This document shows, in pieces, positions 49,137-57,683 of a DNA stretch of 64,000 nt (position 1 is its first letter; each line of letters begins with the position of its first letter). Below the pieces are notes generated by a model. The model was not told where the DNA came from. It saw only the letters and a program-made list of their open reading frames with translations, and ran no database searches. Source of the DNA: DATIVK01 sp035465955. GTDB lineage: Bacteria; Myxococcota; Myxococcia; Myxococcales; Anaeromyxobacteraceae. Position numbers and translations under genes: made by a program. The stretch spans positions 1-64,000 of the forward strand of contig DATIVK010000161.1 of the NCBI GenBank assembly GCA_035465955.1, in the 5' to 3' direction.

Positions 49137-50981
49137 ATGGGCCGTCTCGTCGTCCTGCTCGCGACCCTCGCGATCGTCCTCCCTGCGCCCCACGCGGCCG
49201 CCGGCGGCCACCCGTCCGTGCGCCGGAACCCCGTGAAGTCCGTGGCGAAACCCGCCAGGGCGGCGAAGGCGGCCAGGGTGGCGAAGCCCCAGGGAGTCGC
49301 GGGCGCCGCGGCGGCCATGAAGGCGCTCATGCGGGACCGCGAGCGCCGCCGGTATCGGCACAACTGGGACCGGGCGATCGAGGGGCTGCTCTCCGCCGCC
49401 CGCGGGAAGGAGAAGGCGGCGGCGTGGCTCGAGGCGGGGCGCGCGCGCTACGCCCTCTACCGCTGGTCGGCGAACGAGGCCGACCGCGACAAGGCCCTGA
49501 TCCTCGCCAATCGCGCGGCGAGGCTCGGCTCTCGCGAGGGGCGCGAGCTGGCGAAGGCCATCCGCGAGGAGGCGGGCGACGAGGTCGTCGAGGTGGCGCG
49601 CCCCGCGAAGCCGGCGCACCGCGCGCCCAGGCCTGCCGCCGCCCCTTCGCCCGAACGCGCGCCCGAGCGGACGCCCACTCCCGAGGAAGAGGAGGACTCA
49701 CCGCCGGACCCGACGCTCGCGGCCGCGCTCGCCGATCTGACCGCGCCGGCCGAGGTCCCGACGCTGAAGCTGGGCGACGATCGGAGCCAGGGTCCCGCCG
49801 AGGTGACCGAGGTCCGCTCCTGGGCGAGCGGCGACTACTCGCGCGTCGCCGTGTACCTCTCGCACTGGGTCGGCTGGCAGAAGCTCGAGCTCGCCGCGGA
49901 GGGGGGCCAGCCGCGCCGGCTCGCCTTCGACTTCCGGCCGGCGACGCTCACCGGGAAGGCGCTGACGCGCGCCGTGGCGGGCGGCCAGATCGACCGCGTC
50001 CGGGCGGCCCAGAACGCAGGCGACACCGTGCGGGTCGTGCTCGACCTCGCCGGCAGCGACGAGACCCGGGTGTTCGCCCTCGACGATCCGCCGCGGCTCG
50101 TCGTCGACGTGGGGGCTCGTCCGCCGCCGCCGCCCCCCGTCGCCGAGAGCGCGCCCGCCGCCTCCGACGGTGGCGGTGCGCCTGCCGCGGGGCCCCCGCC
50201 GTCGGTCCACGCCGGCCCTGCGGTCGCGGCCGCGGGCCCGGGCGCGGACGAAGAGGGACCGGTCCGTGACGAGGCGGGGCCGCGCACGGTCCGGAGGATC
50301 GTCGTGGACGCGGGGCACGGCGGACACGATCCGGGCGCGATCGGCCGGAGTGGCCTGCGGGAGAAGGACGTCACGCTCGACATCGCGCGCCGGGTGGCGA
50401 AGGAGCTGAAGGGGCAGGGGTTCGACGTCGTCCTGACGAGGGGCGACGACCGCTACCTCCAGCTCGAGGAGCGGACGGCGCTCGCCAACACGTCGCGCGG
50501 CGATCTCTTCGTCTCGATCCACGCCAACGCCACCCCGCGCCGGAACCGGGCCGGCATCGAGACCTACTTCCTCAACGTCACCGACGACCGCTACGCCGCG
50601 CGCCTCGCCGCCCGGGAGAACGGCGCCAACCTGGACGACGGGGAGTCGGACGACGTCCTGAAGCGGATCCGCGCCGACTTCGACGCCGTCACGAGCGCGG
50701 GCTCCTCGCGGCAGCTCGCGACCCTGGTCCAGCGGGAGCTCTGTCGCTCCGTGAGGAGCCGCTTCGGTGACGTCCGCGACCTCGGCGTGAAGAGCGCGCT
50801 CTTCTACGTCCTGCTCGGCGCCCAGATGCCGGCGGTCCTCGTGGAGACGGGGTTTATCTCCAACCCGGAGGAGGAGAAGCGGCTGCGCTCCCCCGAGTAC
50901 CGCGGCGAGGTGGCCGGCGCCGTGGCGCGGGCGGTCCGCACCTTCGCGAAGGCGGACGAGCGCGTGGCGGCGGCGCACTGA
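49137..50981 (+). CDS. N-acetylmuramoyl-L-alanine amidase (AmiC/AmiB-type), 614 aa
   Basis: A periplasmic zinc amidase that cleaves septal peptidoglycan peptides. A signal peptide (RLVVLLATLAIVLPAPHAAAG) is followed by a helical TPR-like region (about 60-150), an AMIN domain (about 225-320: VTEVRSWASGDYSRVAVYLS), a Pro-rich linker and Amidase_3. Zinc ligands and the catalytic Glu lie in VDAGHGGHDPG (near 392), SIHANA and VETGFISNP (near 569). It starts at ATG 49137. The N-terminal TPR-like extension is unusual for E. coli AmiC. Confidence 0.92.
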   Translation: MGRLVVLLATLAIVLPAPHAAAGGHPSVRRNPVKSVAKPARAAKAARVAKPQGVAGAAAAMKALMRDRERRRYRHNWDRAIEGLLSAARGKEKAAAWLEAGRARYALYRWSANEADRDKALILANRAARLGSREGRELAKAIREEAGDEVVEVARPAKPAHRAPRPAAAPSPERAPERTPTPEEEEDSPPDPTLAAALADLTAPAEVPTLKLGDDRSQGPAEVTEVRSWASGDYSRVAVYLSHWVGWQKLELAAEGGQPRRLAFDFRPATLTGKALTRAVAGGQIDRVRAAQNAGDTVRVVLDLAGSDETRVFALDDPPRLVVDVGARPPPPPPVAESAPAASDGGGAPAAGPPPSVHAGPAVAAAGPGADEEGPVRDEAGPRTVRRIVVDAGHGGHDPGAIGRSGLREKDVTLDIARRVAKELKGQGFDVVLTRGDDRYLQLEERTALANTSRGDLFVSIHANATPRRNRAGIETYFLNVTDDRYAARLAARENGANLDDGESDDVLKRIRADFDAVTSAGSSRQLATLVQRELCRSVRSRFGDVRDLGVKSALFYVLLGAQMPAVLVETGFISNPEEEKRLRSPEYRGEVAGAVARAVRTFAKADERVAAAH

Positions 50982-51001
50982 GCGCGACCGGCGGGCCTGC
51001 C

Positions 51002-51009
51002 GCTATACT
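51002..51009 (+). promoter_or_regulatory. GCTANNNT -10-like box of glnD
   Basis: GCTATACT contains the near-consensus TATACT and ends 9 nt before the ATG at 51019. GGTGAG lies between, so a ribosome site is partly possible here. Confidence 0.4.
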
Positions 51010-51018
51010 GCGGTGAGC

Positions 51019-53796
51019 ATGAGCACCCCGGTCACCGCCAACGTCCTCCCCGACTTCGTCCCCTTCCAGCGCGACGAGCAGATCCAGCTCCTCGCCCCGC
51101 TCTCCGGCGACGTGAAGGCGGACTTCGCCGCCCAGCGGAAGGTCGTGGAGGCCTTCCACCGCTCCGGGGCGAGCGGTCACGCGGTCGTCCGGCTCCAGAG
51201 CTTCGCCATGGACCGGATCGTCCTCGCGGTCTGGGAGCGCTCGCTCGCCGAAGCCGAGGCGCTCGGCTGCAAGGCGACGCCCGTGTCGCTCGTGGCGCTC
51301 GGCGGGTACGGGCGCAAGGAGCTGGCACCCTGGTCCGACCTCGACATCCTCGTGCTCCACGGCGCCGGCGAGCCGAGCCCCTACGTCAAGACCGCGAGCC
51401 AGAAGCTCGTCTACGCGCTCTGGGACCTGAAGCTCGAGGTCGGCTACGGGGTCCGCGACCTGGCCGCCTGCGACGCGCTCGCCGAGGAGGATCACCCCGC
51501 GCGCACCGCGCTCCTCGACCTGCGCTACATGGCGGGCGACAAGGAGCTCTATCGCGAGCTCGAGCGGGAGGAGCTCCACGGCCTGTCGGCCGCGAAGGTC
51601 GACCGGTTCATCCAGGACAAGCTGGCCGAGATCCGCGACCGGCGCGAGCGCTTCGGCGACTCGCTCTACCTGCTGGAGCCCAACATCAAGAAGTCGGAGG
51701 GGGGGCTGCGGGATCTCCAGTCCGCGCTCTGGCTCGCCCGCGTCCGGTTCAAGGTCGGCGGCATCACCGACCTGCTCAACCGCGCGGTGCTCCCCGACCG
51801 CGAGGTCCGCGACATGCGGCGCGCCCGGGACTTCATCTGGCGGATCCGCAACGAGATGCACTACCTGGCCCGCCGCAAGACGGACCAGCTCACCTTCGAC
51901 CTGCAGCCGCTCGTCGCGGAGGCGATGGGCTACCGCGACAACGACGCGTTCAGCGGCGTCGAGCAGTTCATGCGCCACTACTACGTGGCGGCGAAGACGG
52001 TGCTCGTAGGGGTCGACGCCATCGTGGATCGCTGCCTCGAGCCGCAGGACGCCACCGGCTGGAGGACGGTCCCGCCGCCCGCGGCCTCCATCGGCGCCGA
52101 GAAGCCCGTCGTGATGCTGCGCGGGAAGCCGACGCGGGAGGGGGAGCGGGCGCTCGACGGGGGGGAGTTCAAGGTCTTCCGCGGCCGCCTCACCGTCACC
52201 GGCTCGGACGTGCTGAAGCGGTCGCCCGGCGCGCTGGTCCGGCTCTTCGCCACCGCGGACCGGGAGGGGCTGGACCTGTATCCCTACGCGCGCGATCTGG
52301 CCGCCCACGTGGCGGTCGAGCTCCCCGAGAGCGCCGCGGAGGACCCGGAGGTGAGCCAGGAGCTGCTCGCCTGCTTCCAGCGGGCCGGCACGCGCGGCAG
52401 GTTCCTCACGCGGATGCACGAGCTGGGGGTGCTCCAGCGCATCGTCCCGGAGTTCGCCGCCATCACCGCGCGGCGGCAGATCGACGTCTACCACGTGTAC
52501 ACGGTCGACGTTCACACGCTCAACGCCGTGCGCCGGCTCTTCGCGCTCCGCTGCGGCGACGCGAAGGAGGAGCCGCTCACCGGGATCATGCAGCGGATGG
52601 AGCGGCCGCTCTCGCTCTACATCGGCACGCTCTTCCACGACGTCGGCAAGGGGAGCGGGAAGGAGCACTCGGTGCGGGGCGCGGAGATGGCCGGACCGGC
52701 GAGCGTCCGGCTCGGCCTCGACGCGGCCGACGCCGCGGACATCGAGTGGCTCGTCCTGAAGCACCTGCGCATGGCCGCCATCGCGCAGCGGCGCGATCTC
52801 TCCGACCCCGACCTGATCCACGCCTTCGCGGAGGAGGTGGGGACGATCGATCGGCTCGAGAAGCTCTACCTGCTCACGTACGCCGACATCGCGACCGTGG
52901 GCCCCGGCACCTGGACCGACTGGAAGGCCCGCCTCCTGCGCGAGCTCTTCGAGAAGACGCGCGCCGTCCTCGCGGGCGGCGAGCGCCGCCCGGAGCCGGG
53001 GATCGCGGAGGCGGCCGGCCGCGCCGAGGCGGCGAAGGCGCTCGCGGCCCAGGCCGCGCCCGCCGACATCGAGCGCTTCGTCGCGGCGATGCCGGCGAGG
53101 TACTTCCTCACCGAGACGCCCGACCGGGCGCCGGTCCACCTCCGCATGCTGCGCCGGGGGCGCGGGGGGGCGGTGGCCACCTACCTGCGCTGCAGGCCGA
53201 CGCTCGGGACCTGCGAGCTGACCCTCACCGCGCCCGATCGCCCGGGGCTGCTCGCGACGATCGCCGGCGTCCTCGCCGCCCACCGGATCGACATCCAGCG
53301 GGCCGAGGTCTTCTCCACGCCGCAGGACCCCGCGCTGGACTGGCTGCAGGGGAGGGCGCTCGACGTCTTCGCCGTGCGGGGTCCCGAGGGGGGCGCGGTG
53401 GAGCGGGAGCGGTGGAAGGCGGCTCGGGCCGACCTGCAGCGCGTCCTGGCGGGTGAGGAGGCCCTCGCTGACCTCATGGGGCGCCGCCTGCGCGCCTCGA
53501 CGCTGCCTTCCCGTCCGCTGCCGGCGCTCAAGACCAAGGTCGTCATCGACAACGTCAGCGCCCGCAACCACTCGGTCATCGACGTCTTCACCGCCGATCG
53601 GGTGGGGTTGCTTCACACCCTGGCGCGGACGCTCTTCGAGCTCGGCCTCACCGTGGACCTCGCCCGGATCTCGACCGAGGGCCACCGGGCGCTCGACGCC
53701 TTCTACGTGCGGACGAAGGACGGCCGCCGGCTCGAAGGCGAGGACGCGGGGAGGGTTGTGGAGGCGATCCAGCAGGCCCTCGCTCGCGGCGACTGA
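51019..53796 (+). CDS. glnD: PII uridylyltransferase/uridylyl-removing enzyme GlnD, 925 aa
   Basis: Adds or removes UMP on PII proteins to signal nitrogen status. The nucleotidyltransferase core is near 94-110 (GGYGRKELAPWSDLDILVLH). The HD hydrolase domain (LFHDVGKGSGKEHSVRG, near 538) mediates deuridylylation. Two C-terminal ACT domains (ADIERFVAAMP...TAPDRPGLLATIAGVL and ADRVGLLHTLARTLFELG) sense glutamine. Length and order match the family. An ATG at 51019 is preferred over the GTG two codons upstream. No glnB or amtB is adjacent. Confidence 0.96.
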   Translation: MSTPVTANVLPDFVPFQRDEQIQLLAPLSGDVKADFAAQRKVVEAFHRSGASGHAVVRLQSFAMDRIVLAVWERSLAEAEALGCKATPVSLVALGGYGRKELAPWSDLDILVLHGAGEPSPYVKTASQKLVYALWDLKLEVGYGVRDLAACDALAEEDHPARTALLDLRYMAGDKELYRELEREELHGLSAAKVDRFIQDKLAEIRDRRERFGDSLYLLEPNIKKSEGGLRDLQSALWLARVRFKVGGITDLLNRAVLPDREVRDMRRARDFIWRIRNEMHYLARRKTDQLTFDLQPLVAEAMGYRDNDAFSGVEQFMRHYYVAAKTVLVGVDAIVDRCLEPQDATGWRTVPPPAASIGAEKPVVMLRGKPTREGERALDGGEFKVFRGRLTVTGSDVLKRSPGALVRLFATADREGLDLYPYARDLAAHVAVELPESAAEDPEVSQELLACFQRAGTRGRFLTRMHELGVLQRIVPEFAAITARRQIDVYHVYTVDVHTLNAVRRLFALRCGDAKEEPLTGIMQRMERPLSLYIGTLFHDVGKGSGKEHSVRGAEMAGPASVRLGLDAADAADIEWLVLKHLRMAAIAQRRDLSDPDLIHAFAEEVGTIDRLEKLYLLTYADIATVGPGTWTDWKARLLRELFEKTRAVLAGGERRPEPGIAEAAGRAEAAKALAAQAAPADIERFVAAMPARYFLTETPDRAPVHLRMLRRGRGGAVATYLRCRPTLGTCELTLTAPDRPGLLATIAGVLAAHRIDIQRAEVFSTPQDPALDWLQGRALDVFAVRGPEGGAVERERWKAARADLQRVLAGEEALADLMGRRLRASTLPSRPLPALKTKVVIDNVSARNHSVIDVFTADRVGLLHTLARTLFELGLTVDLARISTEGHRALDAFYVRTKDGRRLEGEDAGRVVEAIQQALARGD

Positions 53797-53875
53797 TCCG
53801 GCGCTTCCGCTTCCGGTGCGCGGGAACGACGTCAACCACCGGTAATCACGGATGTTCATGCGAGCCATCGGCCGC

Positions 53876-53904
53876 TTGACACCCCCGTGATCCGCTGCGA
53901 GACT
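53876..53904 (+). promoter_or_regulatory. promoter of the two-regulator operon
   Basis: Perfect TTGACA (53876-53881), a 17-nt spacer and GAGACT (53899-53904) lie 29 nt before the ATG at 53934. Confidence 0.55.
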
Positions 53905-53933
53905 CCGCGCCGGACAAACCGGAAAAGGCCGCA

Positions 53934-54548
53934 ATGTCGGAAAACCGAGAAGACCCGGGACGCGGGGGACGCTTCCTCACGAGCGCGGAGGTCGCGGAGA
54001 TGGTGGGCGTCTCGCCCCGCACCGTCTCAAACTGGATCCGGGACGGCCACCTCAAGGCCTTCCGGACCCCCGGCGGTCATGGGCGGGTCGCCGAGGAGGA
54101 CCTGAAGCACTTCCTGGACGAGCGGGGGATCCGCCCCCTCCCGGTCGCGGCCAACGGGCCGCTCGCGAGCGTCGGCGCCGCCCGGCCGCCGCGCGTCCTC
54201 TTCATCGACGACGACGAGAACCTCCTCGACATCATCCGGGAGGTGCTGGAGGCGAACGGGTTCGAGGTGCAGACTGCCCGGCACGGTTTCCTGGCGGGCT
54301 ACCTGGTGGCTCACTTCCAGCCGCAGGCCATCGTGCTCGACCTCATGATGCCCGGGCTGGACGGCTTCGAGGTCCTGTCGCTGATGCGGAAGCGCCCCGA
54401 GGCGCGCGCGCTCCCCGTGATCGCCTGCACCTCCCTGCGCGGTCCCGACGCCGAGGGCCGCGCCCGGGAGGCGGGCTTCGCGGCGTACATCAAGAAGCCC
54501 CTCGACTTCCGGGCCCTCGTCTCGCTCCTGCGTGAGGTGATCGTGTGA
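53934..54548 (+). CDS. HTH-plus-receiver response regulator, 204 aa
   Basis: Residues about 13-62 are a MerR/excisionase-type HTH (FLTSAEVAEMVGVSPRTVSNWIRDGHLKAFRTPGGHGRV). After a linker, residues about 84-200 form a receiver domain with the acidic trio FIDDDEN, phosphoacceptor Asp in VLDLMMPGLDGFE, Thr in ACTS and Lys in IKKPLDF. The order HTH then receiver is the reverse of the common OmpR/NarL arrangement. A TTGACA promoter precedes it, and the next gene overlaps the stop by four bases. The partner kinase is not in the window. Confidence 0.9.
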   Translation: MSENREDPGRGGRFLTSAEVAEMVGVSPRTVSNWIRDGHLKAFRTPGGHGRVAEEDLKHFLDERGIRPLPVAANGPLASVGAARPPRVLFIDDDENLLDIIREVLEANGFEVQTARHGFLAGYLVAHFQPQAIVLDLMMPGLDGFEVLSLMRKRPEARALPVIACTSLRGPDAEGRAREAGFAAYIKKPLDFRALVSLLREVIV

Positions 54549-55282
54549 CGCCCCTCGCCAGCGAGGAGGCCCTGCTCGGCGCCCTCGACCGGGCGCTCGA
54601 GGCGGGCGCGGCTGCGGCCGCTCCGGTGGGCGTCGTCACCCTGAGGGACGCGGCCGGTGGCGACGCGGCCGTCCGGCTCGCCGCCGCGGCGATGGAGGCG
54701 CTCCCGGCGGGCGGCGTCGCGGGGCTCCTCTCGGCCGACCGGGTCGCGCTGGTGCTTCCGGGCTTCGGCGCCGCCGCCGCGCGGGACGTCGCGAGGCGGC
54801 TCGCGGAGACCCTGCCCCAGCTCCGGGTGGGCTCGGCGGCCTCGGCTCCCGACGGCGCGCCGCGGGGACCGGCGGACCTGATCGCCGAGGCCGAGAGCGT
54901 GGACGATCCGGGGCGCCACCGGATCCTGGTGGTCGAGGACGAGCCCATGCTCGCCCAGGTGATCCAGGCGTTCCTCGCCGCCTCGGGCGGCTACCACGTG
55001 GTGCTGGCCCACAGCGGCGACGAGGCGCTGGCGCTCTGCCGGCAGGTGGTCCCGGCGCTGGTCCTCGTCGATCTCGAGCTCCCCGACGTGGACGGCGCGG
55101 AGCTGCTGCGCCGGATCCGCGGGGAGGTGCGCGACGTCCCTGCCATCGCGTGCAGCGGGAAGCGTCCAGAGTCGGCGGCCGGCGCGGGGTTCACGGCCTT
55201 CTTCCGGAAGCCGTTCGACATGCGCGCCCTCGTCGCGGAGGTCGAGCGGCTGCTGAAGGCCCAGGCCCTTGGGGTTCCCTAG
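54545..55282 (+). CDS. receiver domain protein with degenerate GGDEF-like N-terminus, 245 aa
   Basis: Residues about 20-115 look like a shrunken GGDEF domain (VGVVTLRDAAGGDAAVR, GLLSADRVALVLPGFG, ARDVARRLAETL) that lacks the active-site GG(D/E)EF. Residues about 126-240 are a receiver: ILVVEDEPMLAQV, phosphoacceptor Asp in VLVDLELPDVDGAE, and FFRKPFD with the conserved Lys. GTG at 54545 overlaps the preceding stop. The two regulators probably act in the same phosphorelay. Diguanylate cyclase activity is very unlikely. Confidence 0.8.
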   Translation: MTPLASEEALLGALDRALEAGAAAAAPVGVVTLRDAAGGDAAVRLAAAAMEALPAGGVAGLLSADRVALVLPGFGAAAARDVARRLAETLPQLRVGSAASAPDGAPRGPADLIAEAESVDDPGRHRILVVEDEPMLAQVIQAFLAASGGYHVVLAHSGDEALALCRQVVPALVLVDLELPDVDGAELLRRIRGEVRDVPAIACSGKRPESAAGAGFTAFFRKPFDMRALVAEVERLLKAQALGVP

Positions 55283-55307
55283 GGAAAGCTGGTAAGTAGC
55301 CGTCACC

Positions 55308-55931
55308 ATGTCGCTCGCACCGATTCTGGAGATCGATCCCCTCCACCCGCAGCCGCGCGCCATCGAGCGCGCGGTCCAGCAGCTCGCGTCGGGTGGCCTC
55401 GTGGCCTTCCCGACCGACACCTATTACGGGATCGGCTGCGACCTCTTCGACAAGCGGGCCATCGAGCGCATCTACCAGCTCAAGCACCTCCCGCGGAACC
55501 ACGAGCTCTCGTTCATCTGCCAGGACCTCGCCGAGGTCGCGCAGTACGCGATGGTCGACAACGCCGCGTACCGCGTCCTTCGCCGGAAGGTCCCGGGGCC
55601 GTACACCTTCATCCTCCCCGCCACCCGCGTCGTGCCCGACCTGATGCTCCGCCGGCAGAAGACGGTCGGCATCCGCGTCCCCGACGATCCGATCGCGCTG
55701 GAGATCGTCCGGAGGCTGGGCCACCCGATCGTCTCGACCTCCGCCGCGACGCCGGAAGGGGAGACCCTGATCGACGCCCACGACATCAAGGAGAAGCTCG
55801 GGCACGGACTCGAGCTGGTGCTGGACGGCGGCTACAAGCCGAACGAGCCCTCCTCGGTCGTCGACCTCTCGGGCCCGGAGCCGGTCGTCATCCGCGTGGG
55901 GAAGGGTGACGTGGGCGACCTCCTGGCTTGA
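55308..55931 (+). CDS. YciO/YrdC/Sua5-family protein, 207 aa
   Basis: The Sua5/YrdC superfamily binds ATP and tRNA-threonylcarbamoyl substrates. The sequence GGLVAFPTDTYYGIGCDLFD is the family signature, with LKHLPRNHELSFICQD, VPGPYTFILPATR and STSAATPEGE following. The paralogue YciO lacks proven TsaC activity, and this protein, lacking the C-terminal Sua5 domain, looks more like YciO. ATG at 55308. It lies 25 nt after the regulator gene and before xerD. Confidence 0.88.
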   Translation: MSLAPILEIDPLHPQPRAIERAVQQLASGGLVAFPTDTYYGIGCDLFDKRAIERIYQLKHLPRNHELSFICQDLAEVAQYAMVDNAAYRVLRRKVPGPYTFILPATRVVPDLMLRRQKTVGIRVPDDPIALEIVRRLGHPIVSTSAATPEGETLIDAHDIKEKLGHGLELVLDGGYKPNEPSSVVDLSGPEPVVIRVGKGDVGDLLA

Positions 55932-56003
55932 CGGGGCGTGCCGCCCCGCCCCATCAACAGAGCTGATGGGGGGGCCTTATCTGGACTCTCGGCCGGCCGG
56001 CGA

Positions 56004-56009
56004 TATCGT
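56004..56009 (+). promoter_or_regulatory. TANNNT -10-like box of xerD
   Basis: TATCGT ends 7 nt before the xerD ATG (56017), which has no Shine-Dalgarno sequence. Confidence 0.3.
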
Positions 56010-56016
56010 CGCCGCC

Positions 56017-56913
56017 ATGAACCCGCTCGAACCCGCCCTCGACCTCTTCCTCGCGTACGTGCGGGTCGAGAAGGGGCTCGCCGAGAACAGCGTCGAGGCC
56101 TACGGCCGCGACCTGCGCCGGTACGTCGAGCACCTCGCGGCCCAGGGGATCGATCGCTGGGAGCGGGTGGGGCGCCCGGAGGTCCAGGCGCACCTCGCGG
56201 AGCTCCTCCGGCTCGGGATCTCCTCGCGCTCGCAGGCGCGCGCGCTCTCGGCGATCCGTCAGCTCCACAAGCTGCTCCTGCGCGAGCGGATCGCCCCGGC
56301 GGACGCGACCGACGAGATCGGCGCGCCACGCCCCGGCCGCAAGCTGCCCCAGCCGCTCTCCCGCGCGGAGGTGGACGGCCTGCTCGCCGCCGTCGACGCG
56401 CGCAGCGCGGCCGGTTGCCGCGACCGCGCCATGATCGAGCTCCTCTACGCCACCGGCCTGCGCGTCTCCGAGCTCGTCGGGCTGCGGCTCAACGACATCG
56501 ACCTCGAGGGCCGCGTCCTGCTCGCGCGCGGGAAGGGGAGCAAGGAGCGGATGGTCCCGATCGGCGCCCCGGCGGCGCTGGCGGTGAAGGGCTACCTCAC
56601 CGCCGCCCGCGAGCGGCTCCTCAAGGGCCGCAGGTGCCACGAGCTCTTCGTGACGCCGCGGGGCGGCCGGATGACGCGGCAGGGCTTCGCCAAGCTGCTC
56701 GGCCGCCACGCGCGCGCCGCCGGGATCGCCCGGCGGATCTCGCCGCACAAGCTCCGGCACAGCTTCGCGACCCACCTGTTGGAGGGGGGCGCCGACCTCC
56801 GGGCGGTCCAGGCGATGCTGGGGCACGCCGATATCTCGACCACACAGGTCTACACCCACGTCGACCGCACCCACGTCCGGCGGCTCCACGAGCGGTTCCA
56901 CCCCCGCGCCTGA
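56017..56913 (+). CDS. xerD: tyrosine recombinase XerD (or XerC), 298 aa
   Basis: Resolves chromosome dimers with its partner at dif. The N-terminal SAM-like domain (FLAYVRVEKGLAENSVEAYGRDL) precedes the catalytic domain: Arg in ATGLRVSELVGL, Lys in KGSKERMVPIG, the HKLRHSFATHLL His-x-x-Arg pair, His in MLGHADISTTQVYTHV and the nucleophile Tyr in the same motif. Length is that of XerC/XerD, far shorter than integrases of mobile elements. The choice between XerD and XerC is by resemblance. No dif site could be recognised. Confidence 0.92.
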   Translation: MNPLEPALDLFLAYVRVEKGLAENSVEAYGRDLRRYVEHLAAQGIDRWERVGRPEVQAHLAELLRLGISSRSQARALSAIRQLHKLLLRERIAPADATDEIGAPRPGRKLPQPLSRAEVDGLLAAVDARSAAGCRDRAMIELLYATGLRVSELVGLRLNDIDLEGRVLLARGKGSKERMVPIGAPAALAVKGYLTAARERLLKGRRCHELFVTPRGGRMTRQGFAKLLGRHARAAGIARRISPHKLRHSFATHLLEGGADLRAVQAMLGHADISTTQVYTHVDRTHVRRLHERFHPRA

Positions 56914-57027
56914 CGCCTGAAACCCCCAGTTGTGACGGAGGGATGCGGCGGGATCGCCCCCCGGCCGCCGCGCGTTGACCCCACGGGGCCACGCTGCTAC
57001 AAGGCATCCTTTCCAAAGGGGTTTTCG

Positions 57028-57675
57028 GTGAATGGTATGGATCTGGTGGGGGCTGCGATCGGCCTCATCCCGATGATCTTGTCGCTTTCGGTCCACGAGT
57101 TCGCGCACGCCTGGAGCGCGAACAAGCTCGGCGACGACACCGCGGAGCGCCAGGGCCGGCTGACGCTCAACCCGCTCGCCCACATCGATCCGTTCGGCAC
57201 CATCCTGCTCCCGCTCATCCTCGTCCTCTCCCACGTACCCGCCTTCGGCTGGGCGCGCCCGGTGCCGATCGATCCGACGCGCTTTCGTCGCGGCGTCTCG
57301 ATGGGGAAGGGGATGGCGCTGACGGCGAGCGCGGGGCCCCTGTCGAACCTCGCCCTGGCGCTCCTCGGGACGCTCGCGCTCGGCGGCATCTACCGGCTCG
57401 GCCTCGGTGACGGCGGGGCGGGCGACCTGCTCAGGATGATCATCCTGCTCAACGTCGTCCTGGCGCTCTTCAACCTGATCCCGGTGCCGCCGCTCGATGG
57501 CAGCCGCGTCGTCGCCTGGGCGCTGCCCGCGCGGCTCCAGGCCGCGTGGCACGCGGTCGAGCGCTTCGCCCCCATCCTCCTCATCCTCATCCTGATGTTC
57601 GGCAGCCGGCTCATCAGCGGCCCGGTCTACGCCGTCGTCAACCTGCTGAATCGGCTCCTGAACGCCATCATCTGA
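57028..57675 (+). CDS. site-2 protease family zinc metalloprotease, 215 aa
   Basis: An intramembrane metalloprotease of the small S2P type. The HExxH motif is in SLSVHEFAHAWSANKLGD, and the third ligand lies in NLIPVPPLDGSRVV, the expected N-P-x-P-x-x-D-G motif. Four to five hydrophobic segments are visible. I place the start at the GTG at 57028 (AAAGGGG 7 nt upstream); the ATG at 57037 is an alternative. It precedes trpS by 8 nt and is likely co-transcribed with it, an arrangement common in many bacteria. Confidence 0.9.
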   Translation: MNGMDLVGAAIGLIPMILSLSVHEFAHAWSANKLGDDTAERQGRLTLNPLAHIDPFGTILLPLILVLSHVPAFGWARPVPIDPTRFRRGVSMGKGMALTASAGPLSNLALALLGTLALGGIYRLGLGDGGAGDLLRMIILLNVVLALFNLIPVPPLDGSRVVAWALPARLQAAWHAVERFAPILLILILMFGSRLISGPVYAVVNLLNRLLNAII

Positions 57676-57683
57676 GACCCCCA

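Noticed and set aside
50854..53934. 1026-codon minus-strand frame opposite glnD
   Set aside because: Composition is typical of an antisense shadow and glnD is unmistakable on the plus strand.
55932..55948. GC hairpin just after the YciO-like gene as a terminator
   Set aside because: A 7-bp stem with no T-run; too weak to call.
56017..56913. mobile-element integrase
   Set aside because: The 298-residue size and the close match to XerC/XerD motifs, plus a housekeeping neighbourhood, fit the chromosomal dimer-resolution recombinase.
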